NCBI GenBank assembly: GCA_947589325.1
Contig: CANQAM010000004.1
Span: 49,122-113,121 of the forward strand
DNA length: 64,000 nucleotides
Reading direction: 5' to 3'
DNA from: an uncultured Bacteroidales bacterium
GTDB taxonomy: Bacteria; Bacteroidota; Bacteroidia; Bacteroidales; UBA11471
The notes below the pieces were generated by a model, which had not been told where the DNA came from, ran no database searches, and was given only the letters and a program-made list of their open reading frames with translations. The translations under genes and the position numbers were made by a program. Positions 1-10,000 of this stretch are shown here, in pieces. Each line of letters opens with the position of its first letter. Position 1 is the first letter of the stretch.

Positions 1-93
1 TTGCAAAAAGTACAGGGTGCATGGACATACCGGGCATCGGGAGAATGCGATATATATATCGACGGCAGAAAATGGGAACCGGAGAAAAAATAA
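1..93 (+). CDS. C-terminal tail of an upstream gene (partial)
   Basis: Frame 1 is open from the first base to a TAA at 91-93. It encodes about 30 residues (motifs GAWTYRASGE and YIDGRKW) and lies 36 bp before the GH97 gene on the same strand, so it is probably the last part of an upstream member of the same operon. The family cannot be named from so short a piece. A glycoside hydrolase or other glycan enzyme is likely only from context. Confidence 0.5.
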   Translation: MQKVQGAWTYRASGECDIYIDGRKWEPEKK

Positions 94-129
94 ATCCTCA
101 ATTTTCAAACGAATATTTATTTCTACCAC

Positions 130-2076
130 ATGAACACGAGAAAAGCCACCCTTTGCCTGTTTCTTACCTTATCGTTATCGGTACAGGCACAAGAGAAATC
201 CGAATTACGTATCACCTCACCCGATGGACGGCAGGAAATCTGCTTCTTTCAGTCGATCAAAGAATCAGGGGCAAAACAAGTACAATATACGCTCTCTTAT
301 GACGGAAAAGAGATATTGAAGCCTTCACAGGCAGGACTCGACCTCGACAACATGGTATGGGAAAAAGCCACCGGTCTGCGCAAACTGCCTCAACCCGAAT
401 GTTGGATGGACGGCATGGAAACGGATTCGGTGTCGTATGGAGCCTACGATGAAACATGGCACCCGCTTTACGGAGAACGTTCCACCATACACAACGCTTA
501 TCGATGCGGTACGATGTATCTGTCTCGCAAAGACGGGTCCAATTACCGTCTCAATATCGAAGTGCGGGCTTATAACGAAGGAGTGGCATTCCGCTACTAT
601 TTTCCCGAACATCCGCAGGCCATTTTCCACAAAGTGGTAAAAGACCTTACTGAATATACTTTTGCCGATGATAAGGCCGAGGCATGGTGCGAAGACTGGG
701 CGCAGGATTTCTTTGCAAAACGCAACATCAATGAAATAGAACGTCCTGTGGAACGGGCCTTGACCATCGAATTGACAGACAACCGCTGGGTGGCCATTAC
801 CGATGCCGATGTAGATGACTGGTGCCTCACTAAATTCATCTCATCGAAAAAACGCCGCAATACCCTCGAATCGGTCATGTACAGCCCCGTAGATATCGTA
901 ACCTATTATGCTACCCCGTGGAAAGTAATACTGACGGCCGAAACTCCGGGCAAGCTGCTCGAAAACAACGACATCATACAGAATCTGAATCCACCTTGTG
1001 AAATCGCCGATGCCGCCGAATGGATAAAACCCGGAAAAATCATGCGCGAAACGACAATCACGACAGAAGGCGCCATGACCACCATCGACTTCTGCGCGGC
1101 ACACCATATTTCCTATATGCTGTTCGACTGGAAATGGTATATGCCTTGCACAAGTCATGACGGCGATGCAACGAAAGTGGTAGACGCAATAGACATGCCG
1201 CGTGTCGTCAATTACGGAAAGGAAAAGGGCGTCGGTATATGGCTTTACGTAAACCAACATGCCCTGATGAAACAAGCCAAAGAGCTTTTTCCTCTGCTTC
1301 ATGAATGGGGTATTGCAGGCATAAAATTAGGATTTGTACAATACGCCAGCCACCGCTGGGCAACATGGGTGCACGACTTGGTGCGTCTGGCAGCAGAGAA
1401 CCATTTACAGGTAAACATACACGATGAATTTCGTCCGTCGGGATTCAGCCGTACCTACCCCAACCTGCTGACTCAGGAAGGCATCTGCGGCAACGAAGAA
1501 TTTCCCGATGCAACGCACGATGTAACTCTGCCGTTTACCCGTATGATAAACGGAGCGGCAGACTACACCATCTGTTATTACGACACACGCCTAAAAAACA
1601 CACATGGGCATCAGCTTGCAGCCTCTCTGATATACTACAGTCCGCTGCTGACGATTTTTTGGTACGACCGCCCCTCGTTCTACAACGGAGAACCTGAAAT
1701 CGAATGGTTTGAAAACTTGGAGACGACATTCGACGAAAGCCGCGTACTGGCAGGATACCCTGGCAAACATATTGTAATGGCTCGTCGCAAAGGCAGCGTA
1801 TGGTTCGCCGCCGCCATGACCAACAACGATGGCTCGACCGAAAACATACCGCTTTCTTTTTTGGATTCCGATAAAACCTATCTGGCACAAATCTATACCG
1901 ATGGTGGAGACAAAATAAAAACCGCGACACAAATAAAGTGCAGTTACTTTACCGTAAAATCGTCTCAGACACTGCACTTTCAACTGAAACCGAGCGGAGG
2001 TGCCGCCATTCGTTTCATACCGATCGGAGAAAAAGAGAAAAAACAATATCGAAGCTACAAAGAGCAGATATTATAA
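130..2076 (+). CDS. GH97 glycoside hydrolase, SusB-like (inverting type)
   Basis: This is a predicted exported alpha-glycosidase of 648 aa, a normal length for GH97. Residues 1-20 are a signal peptide ending in VQAQ, so it probably acts in the periplasm. An N-terminal beta-sandwich precedes a TIM barrel. In retaining GH97 enzymes the nucleophile is the Asp of a KVDF-like strand; here the strand reads IKLGF with Gly401, as in the inverting enzyme SusB. Carboxylates matching SusB are visible at HDEFRPSG (Glu433) and GNEEFPD (Glu456/457). The SusB HHETSG glutamate appears to be replaced around VNQHAL, so base use may differ. SusB-type enzymes are alpha-glucosidases; the substrate here is not certain. 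The gene lies 125 bp before a GH88 gene and is probably co-transcribed with it. Confidence 0.9.
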   Translation: MNTRKATLCLFLTLSLSVQAQEKSELRITSPDGRQEICFFQSIKESGAKQVQYTLSYDGKEILKPSQAGLDLDNMVWEKATGLRKLPQPECWMDGMETDSVSYGAYDETWHPLYGERSTIHNAYRCGTMYLSRKDGSNYRLNIEVRAYNEGVAFRYYFPEHPQAIFHKVVKDLTEYTFADDKAEAWCEDWAQDFFAKRNINEIERPVERALTIELTDNRWVAITDADVDDWCLTKFISSKKRRNTLESVMYSPVDIVTYYATPWKVILTAETPGKLLENNDIIQNLNPPCEIADAAEWIKPGKIMRETTITTEGAMTTIDFCAAHHISYMLFDWKWYMPCTSHDGDATKVVDAIDMPRVVNYGKEKGVGIWLYVNQHALMKQAKELFPLLHEWGIAGIKLGFVQYASHRWATWVHDLVRLAAENHLQVNIHDEFRPSGFSRTYPNLLTQEGICGNEEFPDATHDVTLPFTRMINGAADYTICYYDTRLKNTHGHQLAASLIYYSPLLTIFWYDRPSFYNGEPEIEWFENLETTFDESRVLAGYPGKHIVMARRKGSVWFAAAMTNNDGSTENIPLSFLDSDKTYLAQIYTDGGDKIKTATQIKCSYFTVKSSQTLHFQLKPSGGAAIRFIPIGEKEKKQYRSYKEQIL

Positions 2077-2201
2077 TTTACAATAAATAATATGATACAT
2101 CTTTATATTCGAAATATTAAAATATACAAAAAAACATCCATTGTATTAGGAACAAAAGATATATCATTCGTACTTATAAAAAACAAAAAACATAAATAAA
2201 A

Positions 2202-3422
2202 ATGAACACACAAAATTTGATAATAGGTTTCAGCATGTGCGCGCTTGTGTCTTGCAGCCAAGACAAGGTCATGATAAATACAGCACAGGAACTCGACTAT
2301 TGCCATTCACAGATAGAACGCACGCTGAACGATCTACGCGACTCAAGCGGTGAAATAAATTACCAAATGACACCTTTTGCCAGTGCCGACAGTGCCACAG
2401 TGTGGAGTCTCAACAAAGTATGCAAAGATGAATGGCGGGCAGGATTCTGGCCCGGCATATTATGGTATGACTACGAATACACAGGAAACCCGGAAATCGA
2501 ACAAGAAGCCGAAAATTTTACCGAGCAGCTTGAATTTCTGTCGAAAACGCCGGCTTTCGATCACGACTTGGGATTTTTAGTATTTTGCAGTTATGGAAAC
2601 GGTTATCGTCTGACGAAAAATCCCGCTTACAAACAAGTCATACTCGATACGGCCGATACATTGGCAACACTGTTCAACCCGCAGGCGGGTACGATTCTTT
2701 CCTGGCCCCGACAAGTAGAATCATTGGGCGGACACAATACTATCATGGACAATCTGATGAACCTCGAAATGCTGTTTTGGGCAGCCAAAAACGGTGGCAG
2801 CCAGAAATTAGCCGACATTGCCATAAGTCATGCCGACCAAACCATGAAATACAATTTCCGTCCGGACTATACGAGTTACCATGTCGCTGTGTATGATATG
2901 ACGACAGGGAAGTTCATTCGCGGCTGCACACATCAAGGATATGCCGACAATTCGATGTGGGCACGCGGGCAGGCATGGGCTATTTACGGATATACGATGA
3001 TATATCGCGAAACCGGCGATACCAAATACCTCGACTTCGTACAAAAAGCAACCGATACTTATCTGAAACGCCTTCCCGACGACTACATTCCCTACTGGGA
3101 TTTCGATGCTCCCGACATTCCCAATGCACCTCGCGATGCGTCTGCAGCAGCCATTGTCGCTTCGAGTCTGTTGGAGTTATCGACCTATGCCGACAGCGAA
3201 AAAAGTGAAAAATATAAAAAAGCTGCGATAAAGATGCTGACCTCACTAAGTTCCGACAAGTATAAAGGCGGTACACAAAAGTCGGCATTTCTGCGTCATG
3301 CAACCGGACATTATCCCGCAGGGTCCGATATCAATGCTTCGCTCATTTATGCCGACTATTACTACATCGAGGCTCTTTTACGCTTACAACGATTAGAAAA
3401 AGGAGAACCAATAGTTCATTAG
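2202..3422 (+). CDS. GH88 unsaturated glucuronyl/galacturonyl hydrolase, lipoprotein
   Basis: 406 aa. The N-terminus MNTQNLIIGFSMCALVSC is a lipoprotein signal with Cys18 as the lipidation site. The rest is an alpha/alpha barrel of the GH88 type. Family hallmarks are GFWPG near residue 80, HDLGF with Asp122, and MDNLMNLEMLFW with Asp183. The two Asp match the catalytic pair of Bacillus unsaturated glucuronyl hydrolase. The family hydrates and removes the 4,5-unsaturated uronic acid left by polysaccharide lyases, but no lyase is present in the window, so the substrate may be processed elsewhere. A strong terminator follows 31 bp after the stop. Confidence 0.92.
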   Translation: MNTQNLIIGFSMCALVSCSQDKVMINTAQELDYCHSQIERTLNDLRDSSGEINYQMTPFASADSATVWSLNKVCKDEWRAGFWPGILWYDYEYTGNPEIEQEAENFTEQLEFLSKTPAFDHDLGFLVFCSYGNGYRLTKNPAYKQVILDTADTLATLFNPQAGTILSWPRQVESLGGHNTIMDNLMNLEMLFWAAKNGGSQKLADIAISHADQTMKYNFRPDYTSYHVAVYDMTTGKFIRGCTHQGYADNSMWARGQAWAIYGYTMIYRETGDTKYLDFVQKATDTYLKRLPDDYIPYWDFDAPDIPNAPRDASAAAIVASSLLELSTYADSEKSEKYKKAAIKMLTSLSSDKYKGGTQKSAFLRHATGHYPAGSDINASLIYADYYYIEALLRLQRLEKGEPIVH

Positions 3423-3453
3423 TTTTTATATTGTAAAAAAGGATTGTTCCTGT

Positions 3454-3490
3454 AAAATCGACCGATACTCAAAGTTTTCGGTCGATTTTT
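3454..3490 (+). terminator. Rho-independent terminator after GH97-GH88
   Basis: A perfect 12-bp stem (AAAATCGACCGA / TCGGTCGATTTT) with a 12-nt loop ends in a T run. It separates the GH97-GH88 unit from the transporter unit downstream. Confidence 0.9.
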
Positions 3491-3562
3491 ATTAGAAATA
3501 TCCATGCTTTTCATCGATTGTCAAGGTAAAGATTTTTCTTGCAATTGTTGTATTTTTTTTTC

Positions 3563-3570
3563 TAACTTTG
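3563..3570 (+). promoter_or_regulatory. Bacteroidota -7 box for the MFS-ROK-manA operon
   Basis: TAACTTTG matches the TAnnTTTG -7 consensus, with TTG-containing sequence about 20-25 bp upstream. It would leave a leader of about 160 nt before the ATG at 3736. This accounts for the 313-bp gap 3423-3735 together with the terminator; no other gene was seen there. The shared 35-bp element found at other promoters is absent here. Confidence 0.6.
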
Positions 3571-3735
3571 TTTGGTTTATAGCAGAAGCTCAGGAAACAG
3601 ATTCTCTCAATCATGTAAATATGAAAATGATACTTCGTGGAAAAGAGTTTTTCGTTGAGTAAATTGTAAATGGTATTCGTACTTATATTATTATAAACCG
3701 TTTGTACCGCAAGCGCAAACATAAACAGTATTTGT

Positions 3736-4914
3736 ATGAAAAAAAACTCGGTAAGTAAAATTCTTCCTGTCCTGTTCGGATTTTTCGTAATGGGATTTTG
3801 CGACATCGTCGGCATATCGTCCGATTATGCCAAAGATGCGTTCGGCTGGTCCAATACAATGACCGGCCTCATTCCGTCCATGGTTTTCGTCTGGTTCCTG
3901 TTTTTGGGCATACCGGTAGGTATACTGATGAATCGTTTTGGCCGTAAAAACACGGTATTGCTTAGCATGGTCATCACAGTATTGGGCATGATTATTCCGC
4001 TGCTCTCTTATAACAGCGCAACGTGCATGACAGCCTATGCTCTGCTCGGCATCGGCAATGCCATACTGCAAGTATCGTTGAATCCTCTGCTGAGCAACGT
4101 CGTAAAAGACCCGAAATTACTCACGAGCAGCCTTACGGCAGGACAGGTAGTAAAAGCCGTATCTTCACTCGTAGGCCCTTACATCGTGATGTTTGCCGTA
4201 ACATTTTTCGGCAAAGGGAATGAACAACTGTGGTACTATTGCTTCCCCATATTGGGAGCAATCACCCTTGTATCGGGACTTTGGCTGATGTTCACCCCCA
4301 TCGAACGCGAACACATCGAGGAGTCGGCCGAACGCGCCACCGTAAGCCAAACTCTCGCTTTACTGAAAAGCAAAACAATACTTCTGTTGTTCTTGGGTAT
4401 ATTTTTCGTCGTCGGCGTAGACGTTGCTACCAACTTCATCAGTTCCAAAATCATGACGGCGCGTTTTTCGTGGACAAAAGAAGCTGCCGGCACAGCGCCC
4501 CAGATTTATTTTCTCTGTCGTACCGTCGGAGCTTTCATCGGCGTATTCATTATGACCAAAATAGCCGACATCAACTATTTTCGCATCAATATCGTAACCT
4601 GCATAGCGGCATTGCTGGTATTGGCATTTGTCGAAACCGAGGTGGTCGATTTGGTTTGCATCGGAGCCGTAGGATTTTTGTGCTCGTGCATTTTCCCCAT
4701 TATCTACTCCATGGCGGTAAGTGCGCGTCCCGACAAAGCCAACCTCATATCGGGCTTGATGATTACAGCGGTAGCCGGCGGCGGAGCTGTAACGCCGGTC
4801 ATCGGTGCAGCTACCGACAGTGTGGGCATCATCGGCGGAATATTCGTCATTCTGATATGTGTGGGCTATCTTACATACTGTGCATTCGGAATAAATGTAT
4901 CTGACAAAAAATAA
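3736..4914 (+). CDS. MFS sugar permease, FucP-like
   Basis: 392 aa with about 12 hydrophobic membrane segments across its whole length. The loop after the second helix carries NRFGRKN, the usual MFS signature. The N-terminus (GFFVMGFCDIVG) resembles the fucose/glucose permease branch. It would import a monosaccharide across the inner membrane by proton symport. It is followed by a ROK kinase 15 bp later and mannose-6-phosphate isomerase, so the imported sugar is most likely a hexose and probably mannose (inferred from neighbours). It starts at the first ATG; the ATG at residue 19 would delete the first helix. Confidence 0.9.
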   Translation: MKKNSVSKILPVLFGFFVMGFCDIVGISSDYAKDAFGWSNTMTGLIPSMVFVWFLFLGIPVGILMNRFGRKNTVLLSMVITVLGMIIPLLSYNSATCMTAYALLGIGNAILQVSLNPLLSNVVKDPKLLTSSLTAGQVVKAVSSLVGPYIVMFAVTFFGKGNEQLWYYCFPILGAITLVSGLWLMFTPIEREHIEESAERATVSQTLALLKSKTILLLFLGIFFVVGVDVATNFISSKIMTARFSWTKEAAGTAPQIYFLCRTVGAFIGVFIMTKIADINYFRINIVTCIAALLVLAFVETEVVDLVCIGAVGFLCSCIFPIIYSMAVSARPDKANLISGLMITAVAGGGAVTPVIGAATDSVGIIGGIFVILICVGYLTYCAFGINVSDKK

Positions 4915-4929
4915 ATTAAATCATTACCT

Positions 4930-5895
4930 ATGGAAAAAAACATGGAAAAGCCTTACGTTGCAGGCATGGATATCGGCGGTACCAATACTATATTCGGCAT
5001 CGTAAACGCACGGGGCGAAATATTGGGCAGCAGTGCCATAAAAACGCGAGATTACGAAAAAATCGAAGATTACATCGAGGCTATCTGCTCGAATCTGAAT
5101 GAATTGATAGTTTCGCTCGACTGTGTCGGAAAAATCAGAGGCATGGGGGTCGGCGCGCCCAACGGCAACTACTATCGCGGAACGATAGAGCAGGCTCCGA
5201 ATCTGCGATGGAAAGGCATTATTCCGCTGGCTCAGATGCTTCAAGACAAACTCGGATTTCCGGTGGCGCTCACCAACGACGCCAACGCGGCGGCTATCGG
5301 CGAAATGACCTACGGTGTCGCCAAAGGCATGAAACATTTTATCATGATAACGCTGGGCACGGGTGTTGGCAGCGGCATCGTGGTAGACGGCAAACTGGTA
5401 TACGGCAAAGACGGATTCGCCGGAGAGCTGGGGCATGTCATCGTACGCGAGAACGGACGGCCTTGCGGCTGCGGACGCAAAGGCTGTTTGGAAGCCTATT
5501 GCTCGGCTACCGGCATCGCCCGTACCGCCAAAGAGATTTTGGAGACTACCGACAAGCCCAGCCTGCTGCGGGATATTCCGCGCGAAGCACTCACGTCGAA
5601 AGACCTCTACGATGCCGCCGTAAAAGGCGATGCCGTAGCCTTAGAAATATTCAAGCAGACGGGCGAACTTCTCGGAAAAGCATTTGCCAACTTCGTCGTC
5701 TTTTCCAGTCCCGAAGCCATTATTCTTTTCGGCGGCCTCACCAAAGCGGGCGATTACATTTTCAAGCCCATCAAAGAGGCGATGGAAGCCAACATGTTAA
5801 ATATTTTCAAAGGGAAAACCAAGCTGCTCGTTTCCGGCATGAAAGATACCGATGCCGCCGTGCTGGGTGCGAGTGCGTTGGGTTGGGAAGCCTGA
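4930..5895 (+). CDS. ROK family sugar kinase (glucokinase/mannokinase)
   Basis: 321 aa, the usual ROK length. The phosphate-binding motif DIGGTN is at 14-19. The catalytic Asp117 is in TNDANAAA, and the glycine-rich GTGVGSG follows. The ROK zinc site is complete, with GELGH (His169) and CGCGRKGC (Cys179, Cys181, Cys186). It phosphorylates a hexose at C6 in the cytoplasm with ATP. Between the permease and ManA, a role on mannose (with or without glucose) is a reasonable inference. A second Met at residue 5 could also be the start. The downstream gene begins 13 bp after the stop. Confidence 0.93.
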   Translation: MEKNMEKPYVAGMDIGGTNTIFGIVNARGEILGSSAIKTRDYEKIEDYIEAICSNLNELIVSLDCVGKIRGMGVGAPNGNYYRGTIEQAPNLRWKGIIPLAQMLQDKLGFPVALTNDANAAAIGEMTYGVAKGMKHFIMITLGTGVGSGIVVDGKLVYGKDGFAGELGHVIVRENGRPCGCGRKGCLEAYCSATGIARTAKEILETTDKPSLLRDIPREALTSKDLYDAAVKGDAVALEIFKQTGELLGKAFANFVVFSSPEAIILFGGLTKAGDYIFKPIKEAMEANMLNIFKGKTKLLVSGMKDTDAAVLGASALGWEA

Positions 5896-5908
5896 AAAAA
5901 CGAAACGT

Positions 5909-6871
5909 ATGTGGAAATTCGAACCGATATTGAAACAGACTTTATGGGGCGGTGAAAGCATCGCCCCATTCAAACACCTGCATACCGGCTTGCATCACGT
6001 GGGCGAAAGCTGGGAGCTTTCCGGCGTGAAAGGCGACGAGTCGGTCGCAGCCGACGGCGATGATGCGGGCAAAAGCATCACTCAACTGTTGCAGGAACAG
6101 AAAGAAAAATTAGTCGGAAAAGCCAATTATGCCCGTTTCGGCGACACCTTTCCCCTGCTCGTGAAATTCATCGATGCCCGCGAAGACCTTTCGATACAGG
6201 TGCACCCGAACGACGAACAGGCCATGGCCCGGCACGGGAAACGCGGGAAGACCGAAATGTGGTACATCATCGATGCGGCACCCGATGCGCGCCTGCGTTC
6301 GGGATTTTCGAAAGCCATTACGCCCGAAGAATATGCCGCTCGGGTGAACGATTCGACCATCACCGACGTACTGCAAGAGCACCATGTAAAACCGGGCGAT
6401 GTGTTTTTCCTTCCGGCCGGCCGCATACACAGCATCGGGGCGGGAACTTTTCTTGCCGAGATACAGGAAACGTCGGACATCACCTACCGCATATTCGACT
6501 TCAACCGCCGCGACGCCGACGGGCATACCCGCGAACTGCACACCGACATGGCCAAAGAGGTAATCGACTACACCGTGCTTCCCGACTACCGCACGCACTA
6601 CAAAACGGTCGAAAACCAGCGGGTGAATTTGGCGCGCTGCGACTACTTCACCACGAATCTTTATGTGCTGAACCGCGACATCGAAGCCGACTACTCCGAC
6701 TTGGATTCGTTTGTGGTGCTTATCGGCATCGAAGGCGGGTGCACCGTTGCCGCCGGCAGCCGGAGCGTAAGCCTGCAAGCGGGCGAGACACTGCTGCTGC
6801 CGGCAACTGCCGGACGCATTGCCATTCGTCCCTGCCGCACGTGCAAATTGCTGGAAACGTATATCGTATAA
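5909..6871 (+). CDS. manA: Mannose-6-phosphate isomerase, type I
   Basis: The ATG at 5909 (MWKFEPILKQTLWGG) is preferred over the track start at 5852, because the extra 19 residues overlap the ROK gene and do not belong to the family. This gives 320 aa. Zinc ligands of class I enzymes are visible: Gln97 and His99 in IQVHPND, Glu116 in GKTEMWY, and His174 in GRIHSIGAG. It converts mannose-6-phosphate to fructose-6-phosphate in the cytosol. With the permease and kinase it makes a short mannose-entry pathway that fits the GH92 and GH125 mannosidases further along. A strong terminator follows. Confidence 0.94.
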   Translation: MWKFEPILKQTLWGGESIAPFKHLHTGLHHVGESWELSGVKGDESVAADGDDAGKSITQLLQEQKEKLVGKANYARFGDTFPLLVKFIDAREDLSIQVHPNDEQAMARHGKRGKTEMWYIIDAAPDARLRSGFSKAITPEEYAARVNDSTITDVLQEHHVKPGDVFFLPAGRIHSIGAGTFLAEIQETSDITYRIFDFNRRDADGHTRELHTDMAKEVIDYTVLPDYRTHYKTVENQRVNLARCDYFTTNLYVLNRDIEADYSDLDSFVVLIGIEGGCTVAAGSRSVSLQAGETLLLPATAGRIAIRPCRTCKLLETYIV

Positions 6872-6952
6872 AAGATTTTATCGGGAAAATACTATCGAAC
6901 GGAAAGAATCCGTCTGCGGCGGAGTAATGCTTTCTATAAAACCCTGCCGCCC

Positions 6953-6998
6953 AAAAGGAATATTCCTATACCCTCACGGGCGAAAGAATATTCCTTTT
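6953..6998 (+). terminator. Terminator between converging units
   Basis: A perfect 13-bp stem (AAAAGGAATATTC / GAATATTCCTTTT) with a 20-nt loop and a T tail lies downstream of manA. The convergent - strand gene ends at 7054, so the hairpin may also act weakly on that strand, where the T run is only four bases. Confidence 0.85.
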
Positions 6999-7053
6999 TT
7001 CATCTTACCTTAAAAAATTAAAAACCTGTTGAAAATCCTCAACCTATTACAAA

Positions 7054-10000
7054 CTATAAAAACAACCTAAAAACTTCAACTTTTTTTTTCATCATTACAG
7101 AAACAATATAAGCACCTTTACTCAACTGTGTCGTTAAAATGCCTTTTCCGTCCACTGCGACTTTGGAAACAATTGCCGCTGCCGTATTGTAGACACACAA
7201 GACGGCTTTTTGGGGCACATCGTAGCAGATACGACCGTCGTTCACATAAACATTAACGTCTGCGGCCTCTTTTTTTTTAAGGGCATCGGTCGTTTTCGGA
7301 TTGAAAGACGACTTGGCAAACGCGCTGCCGCGCTTTCCGTTGTCGATGGCCTGCACTCCCCATTCATAATCGGCGTTTTCGTCGGGTACCGACATCGAAT
7401 ACGAAGTAGTCGTTATCTGTCCGGATATTTCGCCGACTTTTATAAAACCGGTTTGCAAATCAGCCGGGACGGTCATAAAGAAATTCGGGGAGTCGGATTT
7501 TTTCAAATACAGATTATATTGCAAGGCAGCTGCGGGAGTGACATCGTCGGACGAGGCGCTCCACGTAAAAGTTGCCATTTTTTTGTTTTTATCGTACGTG
7601 CATTTCAGATTTTGGGGAGCCGAAGGGGCTTCGTTGGCGGCTATGTCTTTTGTGGAGGAGACATTTTGCCACAACTGGGCCGAGCATTCTTTCGAGCATA
7701 CTCCATTCTGAGCCCACCCCATATTCCATGCGTCCAGATAACCGTCGTTGTCGTAATCTATCAGGTGGTTGTTTCCATGACTGATTCGGCTGAAAGCGCC
7801 TTTTTTACCAAACGGGTCGGTATAATATGCGCCGAAATCATCGAAAGCGAAATCTCCGAGATTGAGGTAGAGCCATGTCGTAATTTCGTGCTGCTGTCCA
7901 TGACCGCCGACCAGAATATCGGGCAAACCGTCGTGATTGACGTCGGCTATCGAAGGGGTGGCGCCATCTACGCCTTCAAAACCGCAAAAGGCATCGTTCA
8001 GCATTTCAAAAGTTCTTCCTCCGTTGTTTTTATATATAAAAAAAGATTTTGTGCTGCCGCCTCCTTTGTTTCGGGAGAAACCGGTTACGAGAATATCCAT
8101 GAGGCCGTCGGCATCGAAGTCTGCCGTTGCACAGGAGGAGTCGTAGGAGCCGAAAAGCTGTTGGTCGGTTTCACTGAATGTTCCGTCGCCGTTGTTCCAG
8201 TAAACATGCAGATTTCCTTCGTTGGGGCCATATCCCGACGATACGATGTCGAGCCAGCCGTCATTATCCATGTCGGCAAATTGCACGGAGCCTCTTGCCA
8301 AGCCGAGAAAGGGAGCGGTGCCATCGAGCGGGGTTTCCTGCAAGACGAAGCCTGTTCCGCCGTTGTTTTTGTAAAGATATACAGCGCGGCGGTCGTGATG
8401 TACGACTACTTCGCCCGTCTCCGAAAGCAAGCCGTCAGGGTCTTCGTAATCGTCTCTGCCGGTAACGACGATATCCTGATAGCCGTCTTTATCGTAATCG
8501 CCCACCGATACCCATGCCCGGGAGCGGCCGCCGTCCATCGGATTGTATATCGGGGCTATTCCCATGCGGTTTCCCGACTTGTCGGCAAGGTTCACCTCTT
8601 CGAAAGTGCAGGTGCCGTCGGGCTGCACTCCCTTGTTTTCGTAAAGGAAAGCGGCTACGTCGTTCAAATCGTTTTCATATTCTTTTTTTTTCAATCCGGG
8701 CATAAACAGGTCGAGCAGGCCGTCGTTGTTGTAGTCGAGCCACACGGGGCAGGCATAAAAGCATACATCGAAAGGGCTTTTTTCACGTACGAACGTATTG
8801 TTACCGGTATATTCGTAATACACGGACGCATCTTGGCGCGAGCCGGAAAGGTGGGGATTTCTGCCCGAATAGACGAGTTCCAGCGTACCGTCGTTGTCGA
8901 AGTCGCCCCAAGCCACGTTCGAGCGGTCTGCCGTATGATAGAATTCGTGAAGGACGCCGGAGGTTTCAGCGGGTACGGGATTGGCAATTTTTGTGAATTT
9001 CGGTGTCGGAGCGGTTCCGGCAGCGGGCATTTCCGTGTATGCGGGATTTTCCAAGTCGTCGTAATTTTCGGTATAGGCAAAGTCTTCGGTAACGAAAGCC
9101 GTGATGCCGATATCCATAATCTGCTGCCCCGTGCCCTGTTTTCCGGCAAGAGCTATCAGATTCCAGCTATTCGGCTTCAATGTTTTTTTGGCATCGTCTG
9201 ATATGTCCTGCGGCACGTAATTGAATACGCAGCCCGGGCGCGATGCCGCCCACACGCCGTTGATATACACTTCTACATCGTCGTCGTGGAAGATAAGGAA
9301 GCGCAGTTTATCGATATTTTCCTGCGAGATATCGCCCAGATAGAACCAGCGGCGCATGTAGATTTGGTTTGTATTCCATTCGGTGGAAACATATTCGCTG
9401 GCGGGTTCGGACATATTCGCTCCGAAGGCGGCAAGGCCTTTCGACCAGCTTCGGTCGTCGAATTCCTTGGCAAACCAGTGGCGCGGCACCTCGGTCGTCG
9501 TGTTGTAGCGCCAGAGGTATTTATGGTCTTTTGCCGTGGAGAGCACCGTTTTCAGCTGCACTTTGCTTTGCGGCATGGCGATGCACTCTTCGATTTTGGC
9601 TTTCAGTTCGCCGGTCGGCGAATAGGGTTTCAGCACGCGGCGGTCGTAGGTGAGTATGCCGTTTTTCTCTATTTCGACATCGGAAATCTGAGTATATACG
9701 GCGGCGTTCAAGCCCTGATAGTAAAAGTCTTTTATCTTGTCGCACAAGGAGCTGAAATATGCCGTAAAGTCGCGGTCGGTTTCTACGGTAGTGTATTGGA
9801 AGTCGCCGCCGGGCCAGATATGGCCGGGCACTTTCAGCGTGATGCCGCCATATTCGCCGCACACGGCAGCCCGATTGGCATTCGAGGGGCACGACGGGTC
9901 GGGATAGTTGTGGGTATCGATGACGTTTCCTACTTCGGCATCGGTCCAGCCGCTGGCGCAGCATATCAACGAGGCACTGCCGTAGCGGGAAGGCACCAGC

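Noticed and set aside
21-302. 93-aa ORF overlapping the start of the GH97 gene
   Set aside because: It overlaps both the upstream gene tail and the GH97 signal peptide in a different frame; the GH97 frame is clearly the coding one.
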